Shown one piece after another: positions 12,850-25,411 of a stretch of DNA of 64,000 nucleotides. The stretch spans positions 21,417,582 to 21,481,581 of the forward strand of contig CM072512.1 of assembly GCA_036898135.1 (NCBI GenBank). The letters are read 5' to 3'. Position 1 is the first letter of the stretch. Every line of letters starts with the position of its first letter. This DNA is from Oncomelania hupensis (taxonomy: Eukaryota; Mollusca; Gastropoda; Littorinimorpha; Pomatiopsidae). The notes under the pieces were generated by a model. It did not search any database. It saw nothing but the letters and a program-made list of their open reading frames with translations, and was not told the origin of the DNA. A program made the position numbers and the translations under genes.

Positions 12850-12852
<3 letters not shown>

Positions 12853-14043
12853 GGTGGAGGTGGATGGGCCTTAAACGCCGCTTAATAGTTTTTTTAATAT
12901 TCTAAAGTGAAGGCATGTGTAGTCAGAATAAACACATTAATCGCCACCCACCCCTACCTTCACTCCCACCTACACCTCCCCACAAAAGGCAGTTCATAGT
13001 TCATTGAAAATATACAAAAATAATGCCGGATAAAATTGTATAACATATAACAGAAAAGATTAACTGATTTGTAAAGTAATAATGTATTTAGAGTGGTCCA
13101 GCTATGACCGCTAAAGGTTCACTGGACCCTATAAAGAAGAAATTCTAATTCCTAATGTACTTTGGAACGGACCAAAGCGTGAGAGGGAGGGAATACACTG
13201 AAGTTGTTCTTTAAATTACAAGCAAAAAAGTGAAGCATTTAATTTGCTTAGATCTAAACGCACTATCCGTCCATATATCGATCTGGAAATAAATCGGTCA
13301 AGTAATGAATCAAACAATCGATTAACATCACCGTCATTTTTGTAAGTGCGTTTAAGTGTGTTTAATTGAGAGTGTGCGTGCGCGGGCGAGTGGGATTCTC
13401 GGTGTCAGTGTGTCCGCACGATGACTTTATTCTCCTCCCCATTGAGGTGTGTATGCGCGTGCAAATGCGTGCGTGCATCAGTGCGCGCGTCTGTGCGTGC
13501 GCGCGTGTGTATGCGTGTATGTGTGTGTGTGAGTTTGAGTGGGTGTGTGTCTGTATGTGAGTGTGTGTGGCTGTTGAAGGCAGAGAACAGGCTGGAGCTG
13601 TCCAAATCGCTAGCAGGTTGCCAGGCTTGTTGTTTACTCTCCCCGTGTGTAGACTATACCAAACCTCCAAGCCACCAGACGTACACTGCTTCAACTTGAA
13701 GCCTTCGGCCTTCTTCTCCTCCTCCACCTCCACCTCCTTCTCCCGCTACCATCTTCCGCTCACTCAGCTTCCACCCCACTCCGTTAAGCTGGCGTAGATC
13801 CAGCAGTAGCAGCAGCAGCAGTAGCAGCAACGGCAGCGTTGCGTCGGCGCAATTCAGTGTCCCTCTGAGAGTTGAGGAGATTTGTTAACTCGACATATAG
13901 TGCGGAGGCCTGCCCCTTTTCCTGCCAACTTCTACCTCACCACGTCGCCTGGATCAACCACTCTCGTCCTGCTGCATTGACAATGAGTTCAGTCACGGGT
14001 TTCTTACTTGGTCGCCACGTTAACACCCGCTACCAGCAGGTTG

Positions 14044-14075
14044 AAGAAGAAGAAGAAGAAGAAGAAGAAGAAGAA
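14044..14075 (+). repeat. (GAA)n microsatellite
   Basis: About 10 GAA units. Confidence 0.9.
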
Positions 14076-14105
14076 ACCGATTTAGGGACAGTTGCGATGA
14101 TACTG

Positions 14106-14123
14106 ATGGTGTGATGATGATGG

Positions 14124-14163
<40 letters not shown>

Positions 14164-14216
14164 CATGATGACGATGACCATGATGATGACGGTGATGATG
14201 ATGATGATAATGATGA
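14106..14216 (+). repeat. (GAT)n microsatellite, imperfect
   Basis: A long imperfect GAT/TGA tract with single-base interruptions. Confidence 0.9.
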
Positions 14217-14638
14217 TGATTTTCATTATGACAATTAACGCAGGTGATGCCGAAGCACGTTTAAGTTGATAAAATATAATCTCCGTAAATAAAGCAAAGT
14301 TACACATGCGCCGCTTGTGTTCTTGCTTCCTTGGAGTAGTATTTTCTCACATCCTCATTTGCTTGTTCTCGGTTTTTTCGAGAAATTTATTTTACTTATT
14401 GCACTATTTGCTGGATAAGATGATAAACAATATAACAAGCATGTACATCCTAAGAGCAGCAGGAATTTATGAGAAAAAAAAACACTTTCGCCAGACATTT
14501 TTCTTAACTTGGAATTGCGTATTAGTGTTGGGGTGCAGTGTGATGTCTTCAATGAAGGTCAGGCTGCATTACACAGGGTGAAAATTTCAGATCTACGCCT
14601 ACCCTTGGAATCCTGGGTGTTTGATAGGTTGTGTTTAT

Positions 14639-14639
<1 letters not shown>

Positions 14640-14715
<76 letters not shown>
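14640..14715 (+). repeat. (GA)n microsatellite
   Basis: About 37 GA units with one early interruption. A second GA tract begins 56 bp further on. Confidence 0.95.
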
Positions 14716-14718
<3 letters not shown>

Positions 14719-14768
14719 AGAACTTTATTTTAAAAGGTTAAGATTTTAGGCATGAGCCTAGAGAGCCT

Positions 14769-14886
<118 letters not shown>

Positions 14887-15535
14887 CACTTTTGCCATAA
14901 TCACTCGTAAGAAACCACTGATTGTAGACTTTATTCATCTAGACGTTTGTGAAGAATACTTGGCAAAATATATAAATAACCAACGTCTAAACAACAGCAT
15001 TTACTTTAACTGTCAGATATTTTAATACCTTATTACCTCTTCAAGAGAAGCAACAAATCGTAACATTGAAGAAAATATTAACAATGAACGTCTCTATTTG
15101 ATCTTCCTACGCTCGCACTGGTGTTTTCTCCTGAACATTCATTTCCAAACGAGAAACAAAATGCTGAAAATCAAACAGTTGCATTAATTAAAAAATGTTA
15201 ATGAAACAACAACGAGTGAAACGAAGTAAATAAATATAGTCATAACCATTGCTCCGACCAATGCAAAAGTACAAGACCATGATTAAGTTGAAAACAAACA
15301 TTAAAAGCAATGCTGTTTTATATCGACGCAACCTTGTGATGACTTCACTTCTCGTCAAGCAAAATAAATGCGCATGTGAGCACTCGAAGAATACGGCCGG
15401 TCATCAAACATGCACACAGGCTGCACAAACTTCAACCTTAACGCAAACACATGCTTACACACTTTGTCTTCGTGAACATTCAATGACACATTTTCACTGA
15501 GACATTTATAATGGATGGTTAATTGTATAGTCGTA

Positions 15536-16115
15536 GTTAGTTATTCATTGCTTACTGGGTCCAGCGGACTGCAAAGAGCCACCACAAAATCAGGACCACA
15601 ACTTGGTTAAAAGAGGACTCACCCCTGATCCGTATAAAAGATCTGCTGAAACAACCCTGTTGGTAACACTGAAGGCACTCCACCAGCCAGCCACTTTACA
15701 ATAAAGGCATCCCACGCAGGGAACGCTGAGGCTATACACTAATTTATCAAACCCCCATTTTCATAACAAAATAGAATATCAACATCATTATAACATATCA
15801 GCAAAACAAATACATATAAATATGCTAAATAATAATATAATAGGAAACCCTAGTGACCATTTGGCAGAAAGCGTCCAATATTCTCAAGCTGACCCAACAA
15901 ACCTCATATACATATGAGGAGTTTTTGAAGAATTTTAAAGAAAAGGGGTAGGTGACTGGTCTAGCGAAGAAGATAGTATAGTAGATTGATATAATAGAGT
16001 AGGAATGAGAAATAACAAAGGAGAAAGACAGCGACAGTGAGAATTTAAAGCACTAAATTTCCTTAAAGAGGAGATACAATTTATACAGAAACCCCCTGTA
16101 CCTCCACGGGGGGTA
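15536..16115 (-). mobile_element. R1 non-coding retroposon, copy 2
   Basis: A minus-strand copy of the R1 retroposon. Its 3' tail side is at about 15536-15550 and its GC-rich 5' end ('ggggtttctgtataaat' type) near 16080-16115. Flanks 'tatagtcgta' at 15526-15535 and 'tatattcgta' at 16116-16125 differ at one base and look like a target-site duplication. No coding capacity. Confidence 0.75.
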
Positions 16116-16125
16116 TATATTCGTA

Positions 16126-16441
16126 ACCATTCAAAGGTAACGATACACAGGTAGTTTTGTTTTCATCTTATGTTGATGATAGCAATATAAAGCAATGGTC
16201 TGGACAAGCCACGCGGATAGTACTTATCGCTTTGCTTATTTTAATGAGTTTAGCCGAAAATTTTGTTAAAAAGTCCGTGAGTCTAGCCATCGCTTCAGTC
16301 TAGGCGTCAAAAATTGCGCATAGTTTTTAGTACTAAAGTTTTAAGTAGAAAAGATGCAAACTTTTCACATCTCGAATACATAGTGGATCTTCGTACAAAA
16401 ATAACTTAACAATTTTATGTTATACCACGGAATTTTATACC

Positions 16442-16517
<76 letters not shown>

Positions 16518-18044
16518 GATGGGTGTGTGGGTGAGGAGAGTTGAGTATGTTCTAAAAAAAATGTTATCGTGATAGATTCTCTTGAGTGATTTCAATTTTG
16601 TGCCCCGAGATGAAAAGGCTGAACACACTAATCAATCTTTCCTCCTGGTTAGATCTTATCTCCGCCTGATCCTTCCCACTTCAAGATGCAATCTTTCTCC
16701 GGTCCCGTTATCGTTTGCAATGCCGTGCGCGACAAGTATAGAAATGGCTGTCAAGGGGGAACAATATGAAGCCCGCTCGGCGTCTACCTCTTCTTCACTC
16801 TTTTGCTCGGCCTGTTTGAAAGTCCTCAGCTGGAATACATTTTGGTTTCGTATTCTCTCTAAAAGTGCTAAACGGGGAAAGACTGCAGCAATTGCAGATT
16901 TTGCTACTTGGGCACATAGACTATACTTTTTTCAACCCAATAAGGTAAACTCACGCTAAAATTAAGCCTATGCGATATTTCGTTTGCGATTAATTTATTC
17001 TGTTTTAAACTATGTTTTAGTGTAAAACTTAGCATTGTTTGAAGAAAGAAAGGGTTTATAGTGTTTATATTGAGAGCGTTGTTGCTAAAGTTTAGCCTAA
17101 TATTACAGCGAACTGAAATGATCATAAATACAAGATTCAATTAAATTTTGTTGCTTCTGTTAAAATAAGCCTTGCTTAGATGCAAAACGATGCATTCATA
17201 GCGGCGACTTCATTAAATGAATGAAAATATGTGGAAGAAATGTACACACGCACATGCCTACGGCGACTAGACAAATCCGTTCAGTAAAGCACTCGGATCC
17301 CGATAAGGTGTGGAGGAGAGGGAGTTGGCGTATGTGTGTGCGTGTGACAGGAGTCAATGTAGTCCGTTACACCGGACTGTTTCTGTAAACCTTAACTTGA
17401 TTGTAATATAGACATAAAGCACACACGGTCGAAGAATCAAGATCGGGTAGAAGTATACAAGAAATGATGACGAGCGTAGCTCAACATACTGACGTTCGTG
17501 GCGTGTTCGTATTGGGCTTCGGAACCTAGGGTCCACGGACTTACGATCCTACTATCTCCCTCCTCCTCCTCATCCTAAAAAAAAATAAATTACTTGCGGA
17601 AAGATTGTGAGCACATGGGACGCCTCTTGTGTGAACACCTAAACCCCTTTAATATTCTAATTTAAAAGGTTAAGCTAACGCATTCCCAATACTATTGCAT
17701 ATTCTTTATGCTTTGACAGCAGTACCTACAATTATTCCATTCTGACCACTTCACAGTACTTCGTCCGTCATTCCCAACACGCTGGGGTTACTCCGTCATT
17801 TATCACCGAGCAAACCAGACGGCAGAAATCGGAGAATGTAACATAAACATCCAGAGAGGAACAACATTAGGCAGCTTCAAGTACAGTCGCTATGTGATAA
17901 ATCGCGCATTCCAGCTATTGTTAGAAAAGAATGTTTGAGCGTCCCCGTCAAATAATCGCATGGCAGTCGACGACGAGATGACATTATACTTCTTTCCCCG
18001 CAAGCCACAAATTGAGAATATAAACTCTTCAGCAAGTAATCTAC
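16126..18044. other. Gene-free stretch
   Basis: It contains one (GA)n tract at 16444-16512. The 125-codon plus frame at 16582-16959 has no recognisable domain and is not supported as a gene. Confidence 0.4.
16444..16512 (+). repeat. (GA)n microsatellite
   Basis: About 34 GA units. Confidence 0.95.
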
Positions 18045-18636
18045 AGATGTCCACATTTTATTGTGCAATAACTGAGATAGAAATTAATATTTTACAACAT
18101 GTCTTATTCCACGTAGACAACAATGTTAAAGGTTCTGTTCAAACTAATCTTAGCAAAATCTGTGCATGTTCAGAGTCACAGAATCAATAGTTCATGATGT
18201 GCTCAATCCATGCTCCGCGTTGTTGAATAACAGCTGCGAGCCGAACGTTGAAGTTTTCGCCAGACTTGAACCCTGCTGATTATTTTCTTTGGGGTTATTT
18301 GAAAGAACGAGTGTATACAGACAATCCAAGAACAAGTGAAGAACTAAAGGCAAGCATCAGGAGAGAAATCAGAAGCATTCCTGCAGAGATGCTGACAAGA
18401 GTTGTGGACAACTTCAACGTTCGGCTCGCAGCTGTTATTCAACAACGCGGAGCATGGATTGAGCACATCATGAACTATTGATTCTGTGACTCTGAAAATG
18501 CACAGATTTTGCTAAGATTAGTTTGAACAAAACCTTTAACATTGTTGTCTACGTGGAATAAAACATGTTGTAAAATATTAATTTATATCTCAGTTATTGC
18601 ACAATAAATTGTTGACACTTTTTATGGCCCACCCTG
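18045..18636 (+). mobile_element. Fold-back derivative of a mariner/IS630-type transposon
   Basis: Two arms of about 200 bp, 18045-18256 and 18408-18620, are inverted copies with only a few mismatches, separated by about 150 bp. Each arm carries the 3' end of the same transposase gene and its 3' non-coding region. The right end reads 'cagggtgggcc' in reverse and abuts TA at 18637-18638, as expected for a Tc1/mariner-superfamily terminus. The left arm lacks that terminal 15-20 bp. The structure implies two transposon 3' halves fused head to head with loss of the middle. Confidence 0.8.
18248..18481 (+). pseudogene. Transposase C-terminal fragment (DDxD mariner-like)
   Basis: The frame encodes the C-terminal quarter of a Tc1/mariner/IS630 superfamily transposase. 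It has SPDLNPADYFLWGYLKERVY, which holds the third catalytic carboxylate (here D, as in mariner-type DDxD enzymes), then the typical helical tail and terminus RGAWIEHIMNY at the stop. The N-terminal helix-turn-helix domain and the first two catalytic aspartates are absent, so it is non-functional. It is the right arm and loop of the fold-back element. Confidence 0.8.
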
Positions 18637-18639
18637 TAT

Positions 18640-20930
18640 TAGAAGATTCACTATGAAGAAGCGTAAAGGCTATATATATATAGTTAAACTTCTGATGTTA
18701 ACAAAGAAATATTTTTTTGTTGTTGGGAAAAGGGGAAGGTGAGGTTGAGGGTTATTAAAGAGATACAGTGAGTTAGAGTCACACTGACCACAGATACACA
18801 CATACTCCACATTAATGCACACAAAACATATAATTAAAACCATAAAAATATTCATAATTTGCACAGAAAACTCAAATACATCATAATAAACAATTGCCTC
18901 ATAGTATGTAATCATAAATTATTGTGTGGTTCCTTAACGTGGCGACAGAAATTTGACATGAAACGTGAAATAAAAACGAGTAAATACAGTAAATTAAAAT
19001 CACAACAAAATGCCTTAAAACAAAAGCAACAACTTTTGAACGAATTTGATCAATAAATATTTCTTCATTACATGTCTTATCTTCAGACTAGAATTTGTTA
19101 ACAATCTACGCAGTAACAATTTGAAGGAACACATTTGATTAATAAGGGGCTAATGCGAATAGATTTGACAACATGTCTCTGAATTAATCATTATACATTA
19201 TTAAGGACTCAAAATCTTTAGTAGGTCGTCAGTTAATAAGTTAAATTGATCCGTTACCCCACCTCTATTAATCATAAACTACAGGCTTAGTACAAACGTG
19301 CGGCTCTCTAAAGACGCCTTGTTGGGAGAGAAATACAACCAGCAACAAATTATCTGCACAGCTGGTCTATGTATAAATGAAGATCTACCCACAAAACCCA
19401 AACTGTCGTAATAGGCTCCGTTTCGAATCCAGAGGTCGATGTCATGATTCGCATCATGCCTTCAATTAATTTCGCGGCTGTTGTCAACCATGTCAACTAC
19501 ATAAATTAAGCTTATGTTCATAAGCTCTTAAATGAAGTTTAGTGCTCATTAGGCGATGTAATCGACACTGAGCAAGTTATGCCAAGCACTATCACATCAA
19601 GCACGAGGACGTTTCTTTTAGAAATTAAAAAGTCGTTAGGTTTGCCTGGACGAAACAACATTATGCACAGTGTCGAATTATGTACAAGTGAAAGTACACC
19701 CATGGATTACAGGCCTGTCCCCCCGTCAAGAAATAACTTTCGCAAGTCAGTTTCTACACCGAAGATAACACATTAAGTTTATATATATGCGTAAATAAAC
19801 AGATGTTAGTGTAAAAGAAAAAGCATAAAATGCCAGCGTATCATGTTAATGGGGGCAAAATCTGTATGAAGATGTCATGGCAGGAAATACGCAACTGTAA
19901 AAATTAAAACGATTGGGAACATGCACATTAATAATTCATAATTTACAACAATGAATGATGATGTCCGGCGGATCACAGCAAATTCTGTCCATCAGTATAA
20001 AAATACACCACTGGAACGCTCCACAGTATTCACACAGTTTCTTCCTCATGAGCTAAAAAATAGTCAGATTTTAATTTACGCAGTACAATGTACAGTACAA
20101 GAGACAAAAGCTGTATAGGTGAATGGACATACAACATAAATAGTACAGCATTATATACGGGCCACAAAACTGTGTGTCATGAAGCTTTGTACACATATCG
20201 ACCTAACAACTTGAGTCAAAGTTCCATGCGCAAAAATAGTACATGATTTGTGCTAGTTGGAAAGTCATTGCGCCTTTCAAAGGGTTACTGCAACCACTGA
20301 CATACATTCTACATGAACACAAAATCGGCGACACTATTAAAGAAACACAGTAAATGATACGCATATATATATACATTATTTGAAAACTAATACAATAAAC
20401 AGATATACCGCCTCCATAAACACACATAATTATCAAATAAAATAAAATAACAAAGACTTAATTTTGCGCCATGATCACTAACACTTGAAAAAAGTATCTT
20501 ACTTTGGGTCAAAGAGAACTACCATTAGTCAGAATGATCTAGAGATTTAAAAAACCTACATTTGATTATATTATGTGATTTAAAGTTCTGGTTTTATTTT
20601 CCATGGTGGCTTAGTTCGTCTATGACTATAGTCGCGTCAAACTATGTTAGAACGTTTTCTTCATAAGAATCAACTTAAATGCTTTCTGGCTCGTAAAATG
20701 TTTTTTGCATTAATTTATGCACGCGCGAATTCGGTGCGTGTTTGTATATATGTGCGTGAACATTCCTGTATGCATGTGTCAGTATCTACCAGAGCGAGTA
20801 TACTTGCATGTTGTTCCCGGAAATAATTACGTTTCTTAACCAACTTCCGTTTCGGATTATTAACGAACGATCGTGCATCCCTAAATATCACTATCATAAA
20901 GAGAAAACAAGCATATAATTATTATAATTA
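18640..20930. other. Gene-free AT-rich stretch
   Basis: No gene, transposon or tandem repeat recognised. It lies downstream of the NDNF-like gene, so part of it could be a long 3' untranslated region, but I cannot identify a polyadenylation site with confidence. Confidence 0.4.
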
Positions 20931-20939
20931 TTATAGCAT

Positions 20940-21395
20940 TGTGCTTCGGTTTATGGAATTCCCTTCTCTCCCATATCCGCAACATACAGTCAACACAGGC
21001 ATTCAAAAAAGGCCTTCAAAACCCACCTCTTCAAACTGCATTATTCAGACTGATTTGTATCCCGCTGCCATTCTCGCCTCTTTTGTCTCTGTCTGATCCG
21101 TAAGTGTGTACACGGCTGTAAATATTTATACTGTTTTCCTTTCCTGGGTCTAACCGGGCATATAAATAGCTGTGAATAGGTTTTTGCTATTCTATTTTTG
21201 TCTGTTTTGTCATTTTTGTACATAGTTGTAAATAGTTTTTACTTTTACTGTTCCGTCTTTTGGTGTATTGTAGCCAAAAGCGATGTTAGTGCATGTATTT
21301 TTATGTATTGACTATGTAAAGCGCGGTGAGTCTGGTCGAAGGCTGGAGTACCCGCTCTATAAAAATCCGTTATTATTATTATTATTATAATTATT
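20940..21395 (+). pseudogene. LINE 3' end (CR1/L2/Jockey-like), frameshifted
   Basis: The plus strand encodes WNSLLSHIRNIQSTQAFKKG, then after a frame change FKTHLFKLHYSD and a stop near 21052. This is the typical last segment of a CR1/L2/Jockey-type LINE ORF2 (W.SLP..IR...S...FK..LKTHLF). A 3' untranslated region of about 310 bp follows, ending 'gagtacccgctctataaaaa' and then a short TTA repeat tail at about 21370-21390. The copy is strongly 5'-truncated. It resembles the piece at 60640-61185 in layout but is a different lineage. Confidence 0.72.
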
Positions 21396-22870
21396 TATGT
21401 ATTGTGAATACTGGCACCATTGAACCAACCACATAACTTTTATTTCTTCTCTTCTTGTTGTTTTTTTCCTTCAAATTTAAATACAATACAGTTATTGCAC
21501 GACGATTCCATTTTGCAAATCAATAAATAATACAGTTTCCAATTGAACTCTTCTTTAATTTTACTGGTAATAAACCAACAAACAATAGTATAAATAGCTA
21601 AAATCGCATCTAAACGACAGCTGTAAAACGGCCTTGACAATAAATTATTAAAAATTTAAACAGTTTGTCATCACATTATTCCTAGATGGTTTCCATGAGT
21701 GTGAACTAGCTCAATGATTCTGGTGCATTTTACAAAAGAAACTAGATACGAAAATGGGTGGTAAACATAGTATTGTCTACTAAGAGTGTAATATAACCAA
21801 CGAGAACAATGCTTTCCTACATGGTTGCGTGCTAATATAATTATACACTACTGGATAATATTATATATCACATAAACGTTTTGCCATTCATTTAATAGGA
21901 GAGAAAATGTCCTCCATTGCTTTGATGAGCCGAGTCATGAATCCACGTACAACTTAACACATATCAATCAGCATACTTCCAGCAGGGCACAACATCAAAT
22001 GAAATACACAGACAATGTAATGAAGAATAATAGATCACTTCTTTCGTCTCAGACTACAGCTGACTTAATCGTTCACGACTCCACTCTCTGCCCTGTGTGA
22101 ACAACGGCTGCTCTGCTCCCCATTGGAATGAACCATAACACGAAACAACGAACATCATATGTACACCTTTCATACACAGATCCGCTCTCCCGTCGTCTCG
22201 CCGTCTGTCCTGATCACTCGCGAAAATGATTGTTTAATCCACAAAATAAAAAAGCAGTTTAATATGACAATAACACTCTCATACAGTAAACGTGACAATA
22301 TTTTTTTCAGTCACCTCTGCAAACTAACCATCACGAGGGATCCACGTGGAGTTCTTTTTGGTTCCTTTCCCACAAGCCAATAATCTTGGATTTCATGATT
22401 CAAGCGATAAACTTAATGCAATTTGTTCAGAAGATCTGAGAAAAGCCAATAAGGGGCATCCCAGATGCCGTCAGATACAGCGCCAACAGGTGATCTGGTG
22501 GCTAACAACACAAGTAAATTGCCCGCAGGTCGGCGTCTGCGGTAGACAGATAATGATAATGCGCGAATGCTGCGTCCTCTATCAGTGATGGAACTCTGAC
22601 ACGCCCAAAGCGATTTTCTGTCCACTTGATCTTCCACAGTCGTTTCCGATAGTTCCTTGATATTAGTTCATACAACAACAAACGTTGCGCTAGAAACAAC
22701 ACTGAGATGCGCGTAGTTGGTCTGCTTCAATAGCGTCACATATAATGGCAGATGATGAGATGTCACGGAATTCAATAATACTTTCTAAGTAAAGTGTTTG
22801 TTAGCACATAAGAGACTAGTTTTCTGTGACTAAGAGGCTCGGCAATTCACTATATAATTCATAGCCGTCC
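21396..22870. other. Gene-free stretch, probably includes NDNF 3' UTR
   Basis: It lies immediately downstream of the NDNF-like stop codon on the minus strand. Several minus-strand ATTAAA hexamers occur but none is decisive. No other feature recognised. Confidence 0.4.
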
Positions 22871-22872
22871 CT

Positions 22873-24200
22873 TCAACAGCCGTCCTTGGTTTTGACAGTG
22901 ACGGGTATGTAGGGGACCGGCCCCGATTGGCCCCGACTGAGGTAAACGTCCACAACGTACTTGGTGCTCGAATTGAGCCCCGAGATGGTGGCACTCATCA
23001 CAGCTTTGCTCACGTCACTGTTGCGATAGCGCGTGCACCGCACCCGCTCTGACCTGGGTCTTTCATTCACGTTTGAGCACCTATGTTTTTTCAAACTGCG
23101 GATGTCTGAGGCCTTTTTGATGTAGAGACAGTACTTTTGTTTTTTGTGCGTGCCCATCCAGGCCACTGTCACGTTGCCGCACGTAGTCATGCCCTCGAAC
23201 ACCTTGATGGACATGTCACGCGGCAGAGTCAAAGCGGACGGTCGCGACGTCACGTACATCGACACGAACGCCTTGCGCCTCTGCAGTTGGGGGAATTTGA
23301 AAGCGTATTCCCCTGGCAGTACGTGCTTCATTCTGACTCGTTTCCACCGCCTGACTATGGAGCTGTGCACCAGTTTGTTGTTGTGATACACTTCAAATGG
23401 GATGTGTCCAGAACACACGCCTAATTCCACTGTAAGCAAAGACATATTTTTCTTCGCCTCAAAAATCACAGTCTGAGGGAGATTATCGTGCTTCAGTTTG
23501 ATGATCTTCCTCTCGCCGTCGAGTATTTTCTTGGGCATTTTTCTATCTGGCCGAGTCTTTCCCGGCATGGTGATCTGAGTGCCCTCGAAAGCTTCGGCTT
23601 TGTTCGTCTGATTATCAACGACATATACATCAATGTAATAAGTCTTTCCCTTGCGCGCCTTGCCGAAAGTGAACTCTCTTTTGGAGCCCACGCACTGGTG
23701 AACGAGGAGTTTTCGCGGAGACATGGGTCTGACGGGACGGGCCTTTGTTCTCAGCTCTCTCATGGCGTTCCTTTCCCAGGAAAAGTTCCAAGAGTCTTCC
23801 TTGGACAGGACGGGTTTCTTGTCGCCGTTGGTGTGCGCCATGAGCGAGCAGTGAGTGCGGAAATTTGAGACCTTGGTGACGGAGACACAGTACTCCACGG
23901 GCCGCAGGACGTTGGCCGGCGCCGCGTCGGGCCAACGGAATGTCACGGTGCTCTTTTCAGTGGAGACCACTTGCACTTGCTGGTCATTGCTAGGCAACAA
24001 TGGGTAGACGGGGTGAGAAGCCCCGGTGGAGGTGGCCACGATACGCACGATGGAGTCGGACTGAGTAGAGGTGATGTTGATCACGTACAAGCCCTTCACG
24101 GCGCTAGGGTCGCTGTGGGTATGGCGTCTGTCTCCTGACCACGACCCCAACAGAACCGGTTTCTCCAGATCTCGCTGAAGCTGTTCCAAAAACGGATCCA
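22873..24200 (-). CDS. NDNF: NDNF-like secreted protein, terminal exon
   Basis: This terminal exon encodes about 442 residues of a neuron-derived neurotrophic factor (NDNF/Nord) family protein, secreted glycoproteins with fibronectin type III domains; vertebrate NDNF acts on neurons and vessels. Seen here: a first FN3-like segment around residues 75-205 (STVTFRWPDA, PVEYCVSV, TYYIDVYVVD), with a basic insertion at about 120-170. A conserved C-terminal FN3 segment follows (PRDMSIKVFEGMTTCGNVTVAW, YCLYIKK, GLNSSTKYVVDVYL) and the family's short cysteine end, TKDGC. Six N-glycosylation sequons fit secretion. The acceptor 'tttgttccag' ends at 24201, and phase 1 joins the 25109-25236 exon through a split valine codon. 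The end agrees with the vertebrate C-terminus, so this is the last coding exon. Ligand or receptor in this animal is unknown. Confidence 0.88.
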
Positions 24201-24425
24201 CTGGAACAAATCAAATTGCACACACAATCATTGTGGGTTTTTCTTTCTTTCTTTCTGTCAAAGCAACACGGATGTCAGAATCACGTAACAATATTTTTTG
24301 CACTGGCAAAGTACAAGGCTGAGATATGGTTTCGTACGTTTTTGAACAGTATTATTCAGTCAATAAATATGACGATGAATATTTTGTAGTAATGGGTTTG
24401 GATGGTAAGAGGGTATAGAGTGGGT

Positions 24426-25019
24426 TAGTTAGTTAGTTATTCATTGCTTACAGGGTCCAGCGGAATGCAAAGAGCCGAATCAGGACCACAAAATCAAGAC
24501 CACAACTTCGCTGAAAGAGGACTCACCCCTGACCCACATAAAAGATCTGCCGAAACAACCCTAGTGGTAACACTGAAGGCACTCCACCAGCCAGTCACTT
24601 TACAATAAAGACATCCCACGCAGGGGATACTCTAATTTATCGAACCCCCGTATACAAAAACAAAATAGAATACAAACATCATTATAAAATATCAACAAAA
24701 CACATACATAAAAAATGCCTACATTGCTAAATAATAACTTCGAAGGAAGCCCCAGTGACCACCTGGCAGAAAACGTTCAATATTCCCAAGCTGATCCAAC
24801 AGACCTCACACACAAATGAGGAGTTTTGTCCCAGAAGAGTTTTCAAGAAAAAAGGTAGGTGACTGGTCTAGCGAAGAAGAAAATCGTATAGTAGATTGAT
24901 AGAACAGAGTGGGAATGAGAAAAAACAAAGGAGAAAGACAGCGACAGTGGGAATTTAAAGCACCAAATTTCCAGAAAGTGGGGATTTATACTGAAACCCC
25001 CGGCACCCCCACGGGGGCA
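24426..25019 (-). mobile_element. R1 non-coding retroposon, copy 3 (inside NDNF intron)
   Basis: A minus-strand R1 copy within the 908 bp intron of the NDNF-like gene, in the same orientation as the gene. It looks full length, with the GC-rich 5' end ('gggtgccgggggtttcagt' type) near 24990-25015 and a (TAAC)n tail at 24426-24440. Flanks 'tatagagtgggt' (24414-24425) and 'tatagggtgggt' (25020-25031) are a probable target-site duplication. It accounts for most of the intron length. Confidence 0.78.
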
Positions 25020-25108
25020 TATAGGGTGGGTGAGTAGACCCACCCAATACAGCACATAACAACAAGAAGTAAAATGTTGATGCAACCCGACTGTAAAGAG
25101 CACCTTAC

Positions 25109-25236
25109 CTCTTGGTTCATCGTAGAAGTCCTGTGGGGGCGACGGTTGCCTGATCAGAGACCATTCCACAGGCGAGGCGCAAGGTGTCACCGTGATGTCC
25201 AGTGGCCCATGATCTTTCTCAACCAAGAAGAAAAAT
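25109..25236 (-). CDS. NDNF: NDNF-like protein, internal exon
   Basis: A 128 bp exon encoding 42 full codons. It includes FFFLVEKDHGPLDITVTPC, then CASPVEWSL, which matches the highly conserved N-terminal NDNF-domain segment (aromatic-rich strand, TVTPC, P.EW). The acceptor is a pyrimidine-rich tract ending 'ttctgtacag' at 25237 and the donor is 'gtaaggtg' beginning at 25108. Incoming phase is 2, outgoing phase 1. The outgoing phase fits the next exon exactly, giving DEPR, then valine, then DPFLEQ. The upstream exon or exons, including the signal peptide, lie at higher coordinates and are not securely identified. Confidence 0.88.
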
Positions 25237-25337
25237 CTGTACAGAACAACAATAAATATAAAAGAAAATGTAATTAGAGTGTACAGATGCCTCGAGCTTA
25301 ACACAACACTTATGTAGATCGTTGTGAAGTCATTCAT

Positions 25338-25402
25338 CTTCTTCTTCTTCTTCTTCTTCTTCTTCTTCTTCTTCTTCTTCTTCTTCTTCTTCTTCTTCTT
25401 CT
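25338..25402 (+). repeat. (TTC)n microsatellite
   Basis: About 21 TTC/CTT units directly abutting the start of a plus-strand LINE fragment at about 25415. Confidence 0.95.
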
Positions 25403-25411
25403 TTTACATTG

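Noticed and set aside
16582..16959. A 125-codon plus ORF
   Set aside because: No recognisable family; composition is like surrounding non-coding DNA.
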